NCBI RefSeq assembly: GCF_027853965.1
Contig: NZ_JAQGLB010000037.1
Location: 1-47,571, forward strand
Direction: 5' to 3'
DNA from: Saccharopolyspora indica
GTDB lineage: Bacteria > Actinomycetota > Actinomycetes > Mycobacteriales > Pseudonocardiaceae
Length of the DNA: 47,571 bases
Positions 33,815-40,777 of this stretch are shown here, one piece after another (positions within the stretch are counted from its first letter, which is position 1; the number at the start of each line of letters is the position of its first letter). A program made the position numbers and the translations under genes. The notes below the pieces were generated by a model, which ran no database searches, was not told the DNA's origin, and was given only the letters and a program-made list of their open reading frames with translations.

Positions 33815-35212
33815 ATGACCGACGTTAGGCACATTGAACCTTCTGACTTCGAAGGCGCGAGCCTGGAACAGATGCGTGGTTGGGTCGAGAGCGGTAACGC
33901 TGACGGCCTCTACGACACCTCGCAGGTCTGGCAGGGCGAAGACAGATACCTTCGTGAGCTGAAGACTCGCATCGAGGACAAGCTCAAGGAATCTGGCGTC
34001 TACATGCAGTCCAAGTCCGGTGAGGCCATGCAGAACCAGGCCGTGCCGATTGCGCTCTGGACCGAGGTAGCCGCTGACAACGCGCTTGCGCAGTCGGAAT
34101 TGATGTACCAGCAAGGCGAAGCCTTCAAGAAGGTGCAGACCTCGATCCCGGGCAAGGGCGAAGAGAAGGAAGCGCCGGACAGCAACTGGTTCAAGGACAC
34201 CTGGGACAGCATGGTGAACGGCCAGACCGACGCCGAAGCTGCCAAGGAGCACAACGAGAAGCTTCGGCAAGAGGCCGTGCAGGCTTTCCAGTCCTACGAC
34301 AGCACCTCGCAGAGCACTGTTGCCGGGAATGCTCAGTTCACGGCGCCACCGGACAACGGGATGAGCGTCGCTGTCGCCGGGTCGAACCACCCCACCGTTG
34401 GTGGGGTTCCGCAGGTTTCCAACACGCCTTCCGGCACCGGTAGCCAGTGGGCCGGTGGTGGCGGGACCGGCGGTGGTGGCGGCGGGTCGACCGTTCCGTC
34501 TGGTTACGGCGGCGGCAGCTATCCCGGCGGCGGTGGGGGCGGCGGCAACTACCCCGGTGGCGGCGGTGGTGGCGGCGGGGTCACCCCCGGTGGCGGTACC
34601 GGCCCCGGTGGGACGACTCCAGTGTGGCGGCAGCCCGGGACGAACGGGCCTGGTCAGGGCGGTCCGACGCCCGTTCGCGTGCCTGGTGGTTCCGGGCCGA
34701 ACGGGCCTGGTCAGGGTGGTCCGATTCCGATCCGGATGCCCGGTGGCTCTGGACCCAACGGTCCTGGTCGGGGCGGTCCGACGCCGATCCGGATGCCCGG
34801 TGGTTCCGGGCCCAACGGTCCCGGTCAGGGCGGTCCGAACGGTCCCGGTGGTAGCCGGGTTCCCGGTGGTGGCGGTCCTGGCGGTGGTCCCGGTGGCGGC
34901 GGTGGCCGCGGCGGGTTCGGTGCCGGTGGCGCTGGCGGCAGCTCCGCGCTGGGCGCTGGTGGTCGTGCCGGTGCCGGTGGGCTCGCCGGGCCCGGGGGCA
35001 CCGGGACGGGTGCCGGTGGCGCCGGCGGCGCTGGTGGTGCTGGTGGCGCCGGTGGTCGTGGTGGCATGGTCGGTGGTGCCGCTGGTGGGCGTCCGCAGGG
35101 CAAGCCGGGCGAGGAGGACCAGGAGCACGCGATTCCCGACTACCTCAAGGGCGACCACGGGTTCTTCGACGACGACCTGCCGAAGGTCGCGCCGCCCGTG
35201 TTCGGTGAGTGA
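33815..35212 (+). CDS. PPE-like protein 1 with long Gly/Pro-rich linker
   Basis: A 465-residue protein. Residues 1-190 form a helical, PPE-like domain: IEPSDFEGASLEQMRGW, a long helix RYLRELKTRIEDKLKESG, SGEAMQNQAVPIALWTEVAADNA and QGEAFKKVQ (compare 'W.G.aa..m...a.py..Wl' in mycobacterial PPEs). Residues 200-435 are a low-complexity Gly/Pro-rich linker containing a 19-residue repeat. The end is a conserved tag, DYLKGDHGFFDDDLPKVAP then PVFGE, shared with the protein at 35670. The canonical N-terminal Pro-Pro-Glu is absent. ATG 33815 with GAGGGAGCAGGGG. Codon use in the helical domain is less GC-rich than most of the window. Likely exported through an ESX system with the PE-like partner (inference). 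Confidence 0.75.
   Translation: MTDVRHIEPSDFEGASLEQMRGWVESGNADGLYDTSQVWQGEDRYLRELKTRIEDKLKESGVYMQSKSGEAMQNQAVPIALWTEVAADNALAQSELMYQQGEAFKKVQTSIPGKGEEKEAPDSNWFKDTWDSMVNGQTDAEAAKEHNEKLRQEAVQAFQSYDSTSQSTVAGNAQFTAPPDNGMSVAVAGSNHPTVGGVPQVSNTPSGTGSQWAGGGGTGGGGGGSTVPSGYGGGSYPGGGGGGGNYPGGGGGGGGVTPGGGTGPGGTTPVWRQPGTNGPGQGGPTPVRVPGGSGPNGPGQGGPIPIRMPGGSGPNGPGRGGPTPIRMPGGSGPNGPGQGGPNGPGGSRVPGGGGPGGGPGGGGGRGGFGAGGAGGSSALGAGGRAGAGGLAGPGGTGTGAGGAGGAGGAGGAGGRGGMVGGAAGGRPQGKPGEEDQEHAIPDYLKGDHGFFDDDLPKVAPPVFGE
34643..34840 (+). repeat. 57-bp in-frame tandem repeat, about 3.5 copies
   Basis: Units begin at 34643, 34700, 34757 and (partial) 34814, each 57 bases. Each encodes a 19-residue unit NGPGQGGPTPIRMPGGSGP with small changes (PIPIRM, GRGG). 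Copy boundaries keep the frame, so copy number can change without frameshift. Confidence 0.88.
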
Positions 35213-35243
35213 GAACAGCGCTGATGCTGCCTGACTGGAGGGG

Positions 35244-35666
35244 ATGACGGTGGCCGACGAGTTCACGATGGTGAGCCGGCCGTCGAGCGGCGAGGTCGCG
35301 GCCGGTGCCGCGGCCAAGGCGAAGCTCGCCGGCGAGATGGGCGGCAAGACCTCGATGCGGGTCGACCCCGAGCGGGCCGAATCGCTCGTGCGGTTCTTCG
35401 AGGACAAGGTCCGGGAGATGCGCGACCGCTTCGAGGCGGCCCGCGAGCTCGGCACCGTCAAACCCTCCGGTCAGGACCCGGTGAGCCTGCAGGCCGCCGA
35501 GTCCTACGGCCAGGTCGGCCGCGGCGACGAGTTCTCCTACTTCGCGAACTACCGGAAGCTGGCCCAGGTCCTGCAGGACACCGCCGACACGCTGCGCTCG
35601 AACGTCCGCCAGACCAGGAACGACGACGAGAGCGCAGCGGACGGTTTCCGCGCCGCGGGGGAGTAG
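35244..35666 (+). CDS. PE-like protein 2
   Basis: A 140-residue paralogue of the protein at 32777. The PE-like unit spans residues 38-133: MRVDPERAESLVRFFEDKVREMRDRF, the turn KPSGQDPVSLQAAESYG, then YFANYRKLAQVLQDTADTLRSNVRQ. The N-terminal extension is shorter and different. The end RNDDESAADGF matches the first copy, again without the Tyr of YxxxD/E. ATG 35244 with a strong GGAGGGG; it follows the first PPE-like gene by 31 bases and precedes the second PPE-like gene by 3 bases. Third-position GC is much higher than in the first copy. Confidence 0.72.
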   Translation: MTVADEFTMVSRPSSGEVAAGAAAKAKLAGEMGGKTSMRVDPERAESLVRFFEDKVREMRDRFEAARELGTVKPSGQDPVSLQAAESYGQVGRGDEFSYFANYRKLAQVLQDTADTLRSNVRQTRNDDESAADGFRAAGE

Positions 35667-35669
35667 CGC

Positions 35670-36605
35670 ATGTTCGGGAACAGGGCCATCGAGCCGTCGG
35701 ACTTCGACGGGACCCCGCTGCGGCAGCTGCGGGCGTGGGCGCAGGACGGCTCGCCGGACAGCATGTACCGGCACTCCGACCGGTGGCAGGAGGAGAACGA
35801 CTACCTCTCGGCGCTGGTCGAGGAGATCAAGGCCAAGCTCGCCGAAGCGGGCGCGGTCCTGGAGTCCGCCTCCGGCGAGGAGATGCAGAACGCGCTGAAC
35901 CCGGTCGTGCTGTGGACCGAAGCGACCGCGGAGACCGCGAAAGCGCATTCGCTGCGCATGCTGGAGCAGGGCGAGGCCTTCGCCAAGCTGCAGCGGCAGG
36001 TGCCCGGCGCGGCCGAGGAGCAGGACCCGCCGGACACCCACTGGTTGAAGAACGAGAGCTGGTCGAGCCTGGGGGACGGGGCGTCCGACACCGAACCGGC
36101 GCGCGTCCACAACGAGCAGCAGCGGCAGCAGGCCGTCGCCGCCTACGAGGCGTACGACAAGACGTCCCGCCAGCACGTCGCGGACAGCCCGCTGTTCACG
36201 CCGCCTCCGGGCAGCGAGGACGAGACGAAGGAGCGGGACCGCGACGGCGAACCCCCGTCGGAGACCACCAGGAGCGCCTGGGCGGGTGGCGGTGGTGGCG
36301 GCGGTGCGGTCGTCGCCGGTGGGGGTGCGACACCGGGCTCCGGAGGCGGAGCCGATCGTCCGCTGCCGCCCGGTGGATTCGCCGGGATCGGTTCCGGCGG
36401 GCCGACCGCAGGTGGTGGCACCGGGTCGAGCCAGCCGACCGCGCCTCGCGGACCGGCCGGGATGGCCGGAGCCGGGATGGCGGGTCGCCCCGCGACGAGG
36501 GACTCCGACGACGAGCTCGACCACGAGACGCCGGACTACCTCGTCGCCGACCGCGGGATCTTCGACGACGACATGCCGAAGACGGCACCGCCCGTCTTCG
36601 AGTGA
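35670..36605 (+). CDS. PPE-like protein 2
   Basis: A 311-residue paralogue of the protein at 33815. Residues 5-190 align without gaps at many points: IEPSDFDGTPLRQLRAW, SGEEMQNALNPVVLWTEATAETA, QGEAFAKLQRQVPG and PDTHWLKN. A shorter Gly/Pro-rich linker (about residues 205-280) lacks the 57-base repeats of the first copy. The C-terminal tag, PDYLVADRGIFDDDMPKTAP then PVFE, is conserved. ATG 35670 follows the PE-like stop by 3 bases, with GGGGAG upstream. Conservation of both ends but not of the middle suggests that the helical domain and the tag carry the function. Confidence 0.75.
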   Translation: MFGNRAIEPSDFDGTPLRQLRAWAQDGSPDSMYRHSDRWQEENDYLSALVEEIKAKLAEAGAVLESASGEEMQNALNPVVLWTEATAETAKAHSLRMLEQGEAFAKLQRQVPGAAEEQDPPDTHWLKNESWSSLGDGASDTEPARVHNEQQRQQAVAAYEAYDKTSRQHVADSPLFTPPPGSEDETKERDRDGEPPSETTRSAWAGGGGGGGAVVAGGGATPGSGGGADRPLPPGGFAGIGSGGPTAGGGTGSSQPTAPRGPAGMAGAGMAGRPATRDSDDELDHETPDYLVADRGIFDDDMPKTAPPVFE

Positions 36606-36668
36606 CCTCACAACACCAATCACCACTGCGGGCCGGGAGCCCGCACACGTCCGGCTGGGGAGCATCCG

Positions 36669-37442
36669 GTGAAGTTCGAGTTGTCGCGGCAGGCCTTCCA
36701 CGAGGCGTGGAAGCACTTCAAGCTGGGGACCAAGCCGATCGTGCTCAACGTCCTCCCGGAGGGGATCCTGGAGTCCGAGCGGCGCGCCGTCGAGCAGCGG
36801 GCCTGGGACGAGCTGCACCGCCTCGGATTCGGCAACGAGATGCGCGAGGAGGACATCTGCGGCGTGTTCCTGCCGCTGCAGCGCTACGAGCGGTCCTTCG
36901 ACGTCACGCTCGGCGAGCGCACCGCCGACGGTGAGCGCAGGACGACGGGCATGGTCGCCAACGTCCGCGGCAACGCCACGCTCGCCGTGCTGACCGAGGA
37001 ATCCGTCCAGTTGCAAGCACTTCCGGAGGACTCGATGGTCCGCGTGCTGCTCGGCGTGCTGCCCGACGACCTGAAAGCCGGTCCGGGGCGCGGTGTTTCG
37101 CTGCGCAGCGCGGTGATGGGCGCGGCGGCGAAGGAAGCGGGCAACTCCGACCGCGAGATGGCCGACGGCCTCATCCGCCAGGGCGTGAAGCGCGACGACG
37201 CCCGCCAGCTGGTGGAGATGGCCGGCGGCGAGCGGATTGCGTGGGCCCAGTTCGGCGCGGCGACGATGGACGGCCAGGGCAAGCGCAACCGAGCCCCGAT
37301 GGTGACGAACTTCTTCGCCACCGCGAAGGGCTGGTACATGATCGAGACCAACAACCGGGGCGCGGAGCCCTGGACCACGATCGCCCCGATCGACAAGCCG
37401 CGAATGGCCTCCCGGATCACCGACCTCATGAAGACCAGCTGA
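36669..37442 (+). CDS. EspG-like ESX secretion-associated chaperone
   Basis: A 257-residue cytosolic protein resembling the EspG family (ESX-1_EspG), which binds the tip of PPE proteins and delivers PE-PPE dimers to the ESX machine. Family-like features: N-terminal FELSRQAFHEAWKHFKLG then PIVLNVLPEG, a central beta region (TTGMVANVRGNATLAVL), a helical middle (SLRSAVMGAAAKEAG), and the C-terminal RIAWAQFGAAT, NFFATAKGWYMIETNN and WTTIAPIDKPRMASRI. Its position at the end of two PE/PPE-like pairs strongly supports the call. GTG 36669 with GGGGAG upstream, 63 bases after the PPE-like gene. Confidence 0.8.
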   Translation: MKFELSRQAFHEAWKHFKLGTKPIVLNVLPEGILESERRAVEQRAWDELHRLGFGNEMREEDICGVFLPLQRYERSFDVTLGERTADGERRTTGMVANVRGNATLAVLTEESVQLQALPEDSMVRVLLGVLPDDLKAGPGRGVSLRSAVMGAAAKEAGNSDREMADGLIRQGVKRDDARQLVEMAGGERIAWAQFGAATMDGQGKRNRAPMVTNFFATAKGWYMIETNNRGAEPWTTIAPIDKPRMASRITDLMKTS

Positions 37443-37568
37443 ATCCCGGGTCCTGGTGGGAGCTTTCCCGGTTCCCCGGTTTCGCCACGCCGAAACCACC
37501 TGGCGGCCGAGCCGGAGGCCCCGCATGAACGACACGCGGCGTGACGGTCCGGCGCTTAGAGTGGCCGG

Positions 37569-38045
37569 ATGATTCGGAACGTTCTGGCGGGAATCGCGGC
37601 AGGCGCAGCCGGAACTACTGCGCTCAACGTCGTGAGCTACCTGGACATGGCGGTGCACGCTCGCGCGGCGAGCAGCACGCCCGCCGAGACGGTTCGCAGG
37701 ACCGAACAGCTGCTGGGCGTGAGGCTGTCGAGCGAGGAGCTCGGCAGCGAAGGCGTCGCGCACCGCCGCTCGGCGGCGGGCGCGCTGCTCGGCATCGCCG
37801 CCGGCCTGGGGGTCGGAGTCCTGTACGGACTGGTGGCTCCGCGGCTCGGCGGTGCCTCGCTCGTCGCGCGCGGCATCGGCACGGGCCTGGTCGCCAACGT
37901 CGGCACCACCGGCCCGATGGTCGTGCTGGGCATCACCGACCCGCGCACCTGGCCGGTGAGCTCCTGGCTCTCCGACCTGGTGCCGCACTTGGCCTTCGGG
38001 CTGGCCACCGCGGCCGTCTGGGAGATGGCCGCCCCTCGCCGGTGA
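37569..38045 (+). CDS. Small multi-pass membrane protein
   Basis: A 158-residue Gly/Ala-rich membrane protein with three to four hydrophobic segments (about residues 2-22, 72-92, 100-122 and 138-155). The region between the first two is polar (TPAETVRRTEQLLGV). Function is unknown; similar small proteins are annotated as conserved integral membrane proteins in actinomycetes. TAGAGT at 37557-37562 ends 6 bases before ATG 37569, predicting leaderless transcription independent of the EspG operon. Convergent with the DUF899 gene. Confidence 0.8.
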   Translation: MIRNVLAGIAAGAAGTTALNVVSYLDMAVHARAASSTPAETVRRTEQLLGVRLSSEELGSEGVAHRRSAAGALLGIAAGLGVGVLYGLVAPRLGGASLVARGIGTGLVANVGTTGPMVVLGITDPRTWPVSSWLSDLVPHLAFGLATAAVWEMAAPRR

Positions 38046-38148
38046 CCGGTTTCCGCGCTGGAGCGCTGCCGGGCGGGCGGAACCTCCTCGCCGGCCTGGA
38101 GTTCGCTCCCGCGCGGCCGTTTCACCGGTTGCCGAGCCGCGAAGCCCG

Positions 38149-38964
38149 TCAGTGGCAGTCGCCGTGCCTGCCGAGGGTCTCCACCGGAGTCGCGCCGGGG
38201 CGCGTCCACTGCGGCGCGGGGCGGCTGGTCGGCCCCCAGGTGGCGTTGCCGTCGGCGTCCGTGCGCCAGTACCAGCAGGTCGGCACGCCGTGCCCGCCGA
38301 CCGGTGAGCCCGCCTGCGGGGCTTCGGGCCAGCCCTCGGGGGCGTCCTCCCACGCCTCGCGGCGGCCGTAGGGCGTCATGTCGAGCATCCCGATGGATCC
38401 GTTGACCCGCTCGGTGCCCCGGCCCGTCGTGGAATAGGTGAGGAACGCCCGGTCGCCGTCGCGCAGGAAGCAGGTGAGGTAGCCCATGTCGCCGCCGACC
38501 GGCTCCTCCAGGTCCCGCACCGAGTACCAGGGCTGGGTGTACCCCATGAACTCGACGAAGGCGGCGACCTCGTCCCACCGGCCGGAGGTCAGGATGGCGA
38601 ACGAGACCCCGCGGGCGTTGAGGTAGACGGCGTCCTTCAGGTGCCAGGCCGCGGTGGTGCAGCCCTCGCACTGCCCCTGGTGCGGTGCGCCGTCGTGCCA
38701 CATGTGCTTGTAGACCACGAGCTCGTCGCGGCCCTGGAACAGGTCCAGGAACGGGACCGGGCCGTCGGGTCCGACGACCTCGACCGTCCCGTCGAACTCC
38801 ACCATCGGCAGCCGTCGGCGGGCCGCGGCGATGGCGTCGCCCTCGCGGGTGTGGGCCTTCTCGCGGAGCAGGAGCTCGTCGCGGGCGGCCTGCCAGCTCG
38901 CCAGGTCGACGACGGGCGGGCGGCCGGGGAGTTCGGTGGTCTGGTCGTCCGGAGCGGTCGTCAT
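38149..38964 (-). CDS. DUF899 family (thioredoxin-fold-like) protein
   Basis: A 271-residue DUF899 member: LPMVEFDGTVEVVGPDGPVPFLDLFQGRDELVVYKHMWHD, then QCEGCTTAAWHL with a CxxC pair, SFAILTSGRWDEVAAFVEFMGYTQPWYS and TYSTTGRGTERVNGSIGMLDMTPYGR. The family has a thioredoxin-like fold and is often found as a stress-related or DUF899/dithiol protein of unknown activity. ATG at 38964 has a GGAGG Shine-Dalgarno; the longer frame to 39183 is not supported. It is divergent from the membrane protein at 39104. Confidence 0.9.
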   Translation of the reverse strand: MTTAPDDQTTELPGRPPVVDLASWQAARDELLLREKAHTREGDAIAAARRRLPMVEFDGTVEVVGPDGPVPFLDLFQGRDELVVYKHMWHDGAPHQGQCEGCTTAAWHLKDAVYLNARGVSFAILTSGRWDEVAAFVEFMGYTQPWYSVRDLEEPVGGDMGYLTCFLRDGDRAFLTYSTTGRGTERVNGSIGMLDMTPYGRREAWEDAPEGWPEAPQAGSPVGGHGVPTCWYWRTDADGNATWGPTSRPAPQWTRPGATPVETLGRHGDCH

Positions 38965-39103
38965 GGTGTCCTCCGCGGTGTCTCGTGCCGGGCAGCGCCT
39001 TGCGGTGATCACTGGAGCAGACCCGGTGACCCGGCCGAAACTCATGGCGTGCGGGATCTTCTCGCACCAGCCGGTGTGTCGTTGATCACCTAGAGTGCGT
39101 CGC

Positions 39104-40105
39104 ATGGATTCTGCGGCGGCGGACGGTTGGTGGAGCGCTTTCCGGCGGTCCCCGTTCTTCTCCGCGACCGTGCTGGTGCTCATCCTCGGCGCCGCGGCCG
39201 CGCTCTTCGCCGGGTCCTACACCTTCGCCATGGCCGATCCGACGCCGCACCGGGTTCCGCTGGCCGTCGTCGGGGTGCGCGACAGCCCGGAGCTGCTGGC
39301 GGAGATGGAGCAGACCGCGGGCACTGCCTTCGAGCTGCACCGGTACTCCTACGACGAGGCCTTGCGGGCGGTGGAGGAGCAGCAGGTCTTCGGCGTGCTC
39401 GACGTGCGCGGCAGCGCCGTCCGGCTGAACGTCGCCAGTGCTGCCGGGGCTTCCGTCGCGCAGCTGCTGGAGCAGGTCGTGGTGCAGGTCGGTGCGAGCA
39501 ACGGCGTGGTGGTCGAGGTGCAGGACCTCAAGCCGCTGCAGCGGGGCGATCCGCGCGGGCTGGCGCTGTTCTACGTGTCGCTGGCCGCGATCGTCATCGG
39601 GTTCGTCGGTGCGATCCAGCTCAGCGTGCACGCCAGGGCGCTCAACCCCGCCGAGCGGATCGGGTTCACCGCCGCCTACGCGCTGCTGGGCGGGTTCGCC
39701 ATCATCGCGGTGGTCGACTGGCTGCTGGGGGCCGTGCGGTTCCCGTTCGTCGAGTCCTGGCTGATCCTGGCGCTGGCGATGTTCAGCTCCGGGATGGTGT
39801 TCAGCATGTTCAACGCCCTGCTGGGGCGGTGGGCGATGGTGCCGACCTGGGGGCTCATGGTGCTGCTCGGCAACCCCTCGTCCGGCGGGGCGGTGTCCTG
39901 GCCGCTGCTGCCGTCCCCGCTGGGCCTGATCGGTGCCTGGCTGCCGCCGGGGGCGACGGTGAACGCCCTGCACACCGCCGTCTACTTCGGCGGCTCGCAG
40001 CACGCGTTCCCGTTCCTCGTGCTCGCCGGGTGGGCGCTGCTGTCCTGCGCGGTGTTCTGGGTCTGGCGCGACCGGCACCCCGGTGGCCGGCCCGCCACCA
40101 CCTGA
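39104..40105 (+). CDS. ABC-2/YhgE-like multi-pass membrane protein
   Basis: A 333-residue protein with one N-terminal helix (about residues 18-40), an extracytoplasmic alpha/beta domain (residues 45-155: LAVVGVRDSPELLAEMEQ, FGVLDVRGSAVRLNVAS) and five C-terminal helices (about 160-325). This plan resembles ABC-2 type permeases of the YhgE/Pip group, but no ATPase is encoded nearby. Substrate unknown. TAGAGT (39091-39096) ends 7 bases before ATG 39104, again a leaderless arrangement; GTG 39095 is an alternative start. It is divergent from the DUF899 gene and is the last gene before the mihF block. Confidence 0.82.
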   Translation: MDSAAADGWWSAFRRSPFFSATVLVLILGAAAALFAGSYTFAMADPTPHRVPLAVVGVRDSPELLAEMEQTAGTAFELHRYSYDEALRAVEEQQVFGVLDVRGSAVRLNVASAAGASVAQLLEQVVVQVGASNGVVVEVQDLKPLQRGDPRGLALFYVSLAAIVIGFVGAIQLSVHARALNPAERIGFTAAYALLGGFAIIAVVDWLLGAVRFPFVESWLILALAMFSSGMVFSMFNALLGRWAMVPTWGLMVLLGNPSSGGAVSWPLLPSPLGLIGAWLPPGATVNALHTAVYFGGSQHAFPFLVLAGWALLSCAVFWVWRDRHPGGRPATT

Positions 40106-40459
40106 ATCAATGCGGAAATTCCACGTAGCGGAATTTTCCTCGATCTTCACGAGTCCTTGATCACTTCGCCGATGAGGGGCATTTCACCCCGGTTTGACCT
40201 GCGAGGACGTCCTCGGCGTGGCTCAACTGCCCGGAAATCGGACACATTTGATGAATTTCGCCGAGATTAGTGCACTTCAGCGCCTTTGTTGGTAGTACTT
40301 GCAGCGGCGCCCGGCTCGTGCACGCCTCGTACGAGCGGGCCTGGCGGCGGGCCTAGTTGAATCAGGCTCACAAAAACCGGACCCCCGTGGAACCCGGTCG
40401 AGCCGACTCGGTACCGTCGCCGCACCGATCAAGAGAAACCCCACATCACGGAGGACATG
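40106..40459 (+). other. Gene-free 354-bp region upstream of mihF
   Basis: No coding frame. It contains near-palindromes GGAAATTCC (40114-40122) and GGAATTTTCC (40130-40139) just after the stop of the upstream gene (a possible terminator), a perfect 14-base palindrome CGAGGACGTCCTCG (40202-40215) right after a TTGACC -35 candidate (40194-40199), and an inverted repeat GCTCGT/ACGAGC near 40313-40336. The long leader, about 260 bases if transcription starts near the TTGACC, is unusual. Confidence 0.55.
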
Positions 40460-40777
40460 GTGGCCCTTCCCCAGCTGACCGAGGAGCAGCGGGCAGCAGC
40501 TCTGGAAAAGGCGGCTGCCGCCCGTCGCGCCCGAGCGGAGCTCAAGGAGCGCCTCAAGCGAGGCGGAACCACGCTGGCGGAGGTCCTGGAGACCGCCGAC
40601 AACGACGAGGTCCTGGGCAAGATGAAGGTCTCCGCCCTGCTTGAGGCCCTTCCCGGGGTTGGCAAGGTTCGCGCTCAGCAGATCATGGAGCGGCTGGAGA
40701 TCGCCAACAGCCGCCGCCTGCGCGGACTGGGCGAGCGGCAGCGCAAGGCGCTGCTCACCGAGTTCAGCGGCGAGTGA
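40460..40777 (+). CDS. mihF: Integration host factor, actinobacterial type (mIHF)
   Basis: A 105-residue nucleoid-associated protein needed for DNA bending and site-specific recombination in mycobacteria. Sequence is almost the family consensus: VALPQLTEEQRAAALEKAAAARRARAEL, VLGKMKVSALLEALPGVGKVRAQQIMERLEIA, and NSRRLRGLGERQRKALL. It has the helix-two-turn-helix / S13-like nucleic-acid-binding fold. GTG 40460 is preferred over ATG 40457 because GGAGG (40450-40454) would be only two bases from the ATG but is correctly spaced for the GTG. The stop overlaps gmk by 4 bases (GTGA). Confidence 0.96.
   Translation: MALPQLTEEQRAAALEKAAAARRARAELKERLKRGGTTLAEVLETADNDEVLGKMKVSALLEALPGVGKVRAQQIMERLEIANSRRLRGLGERQRKALLTEFSGE

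Noticed and set aside
34398..35234. Val/Ala/Pro-rich frame overlapping the PPE-like linker
   Set aside because: Frame-shifted reading of the Gly-rich repeat region; no start signal.
35145..37988. Long minus-strand frame across the PE/PPE-like and EspG-like genes
   Set aside because: No motif, no ribosome-binding site, and the plus-strand genes have coherent domains, starts and spacing.
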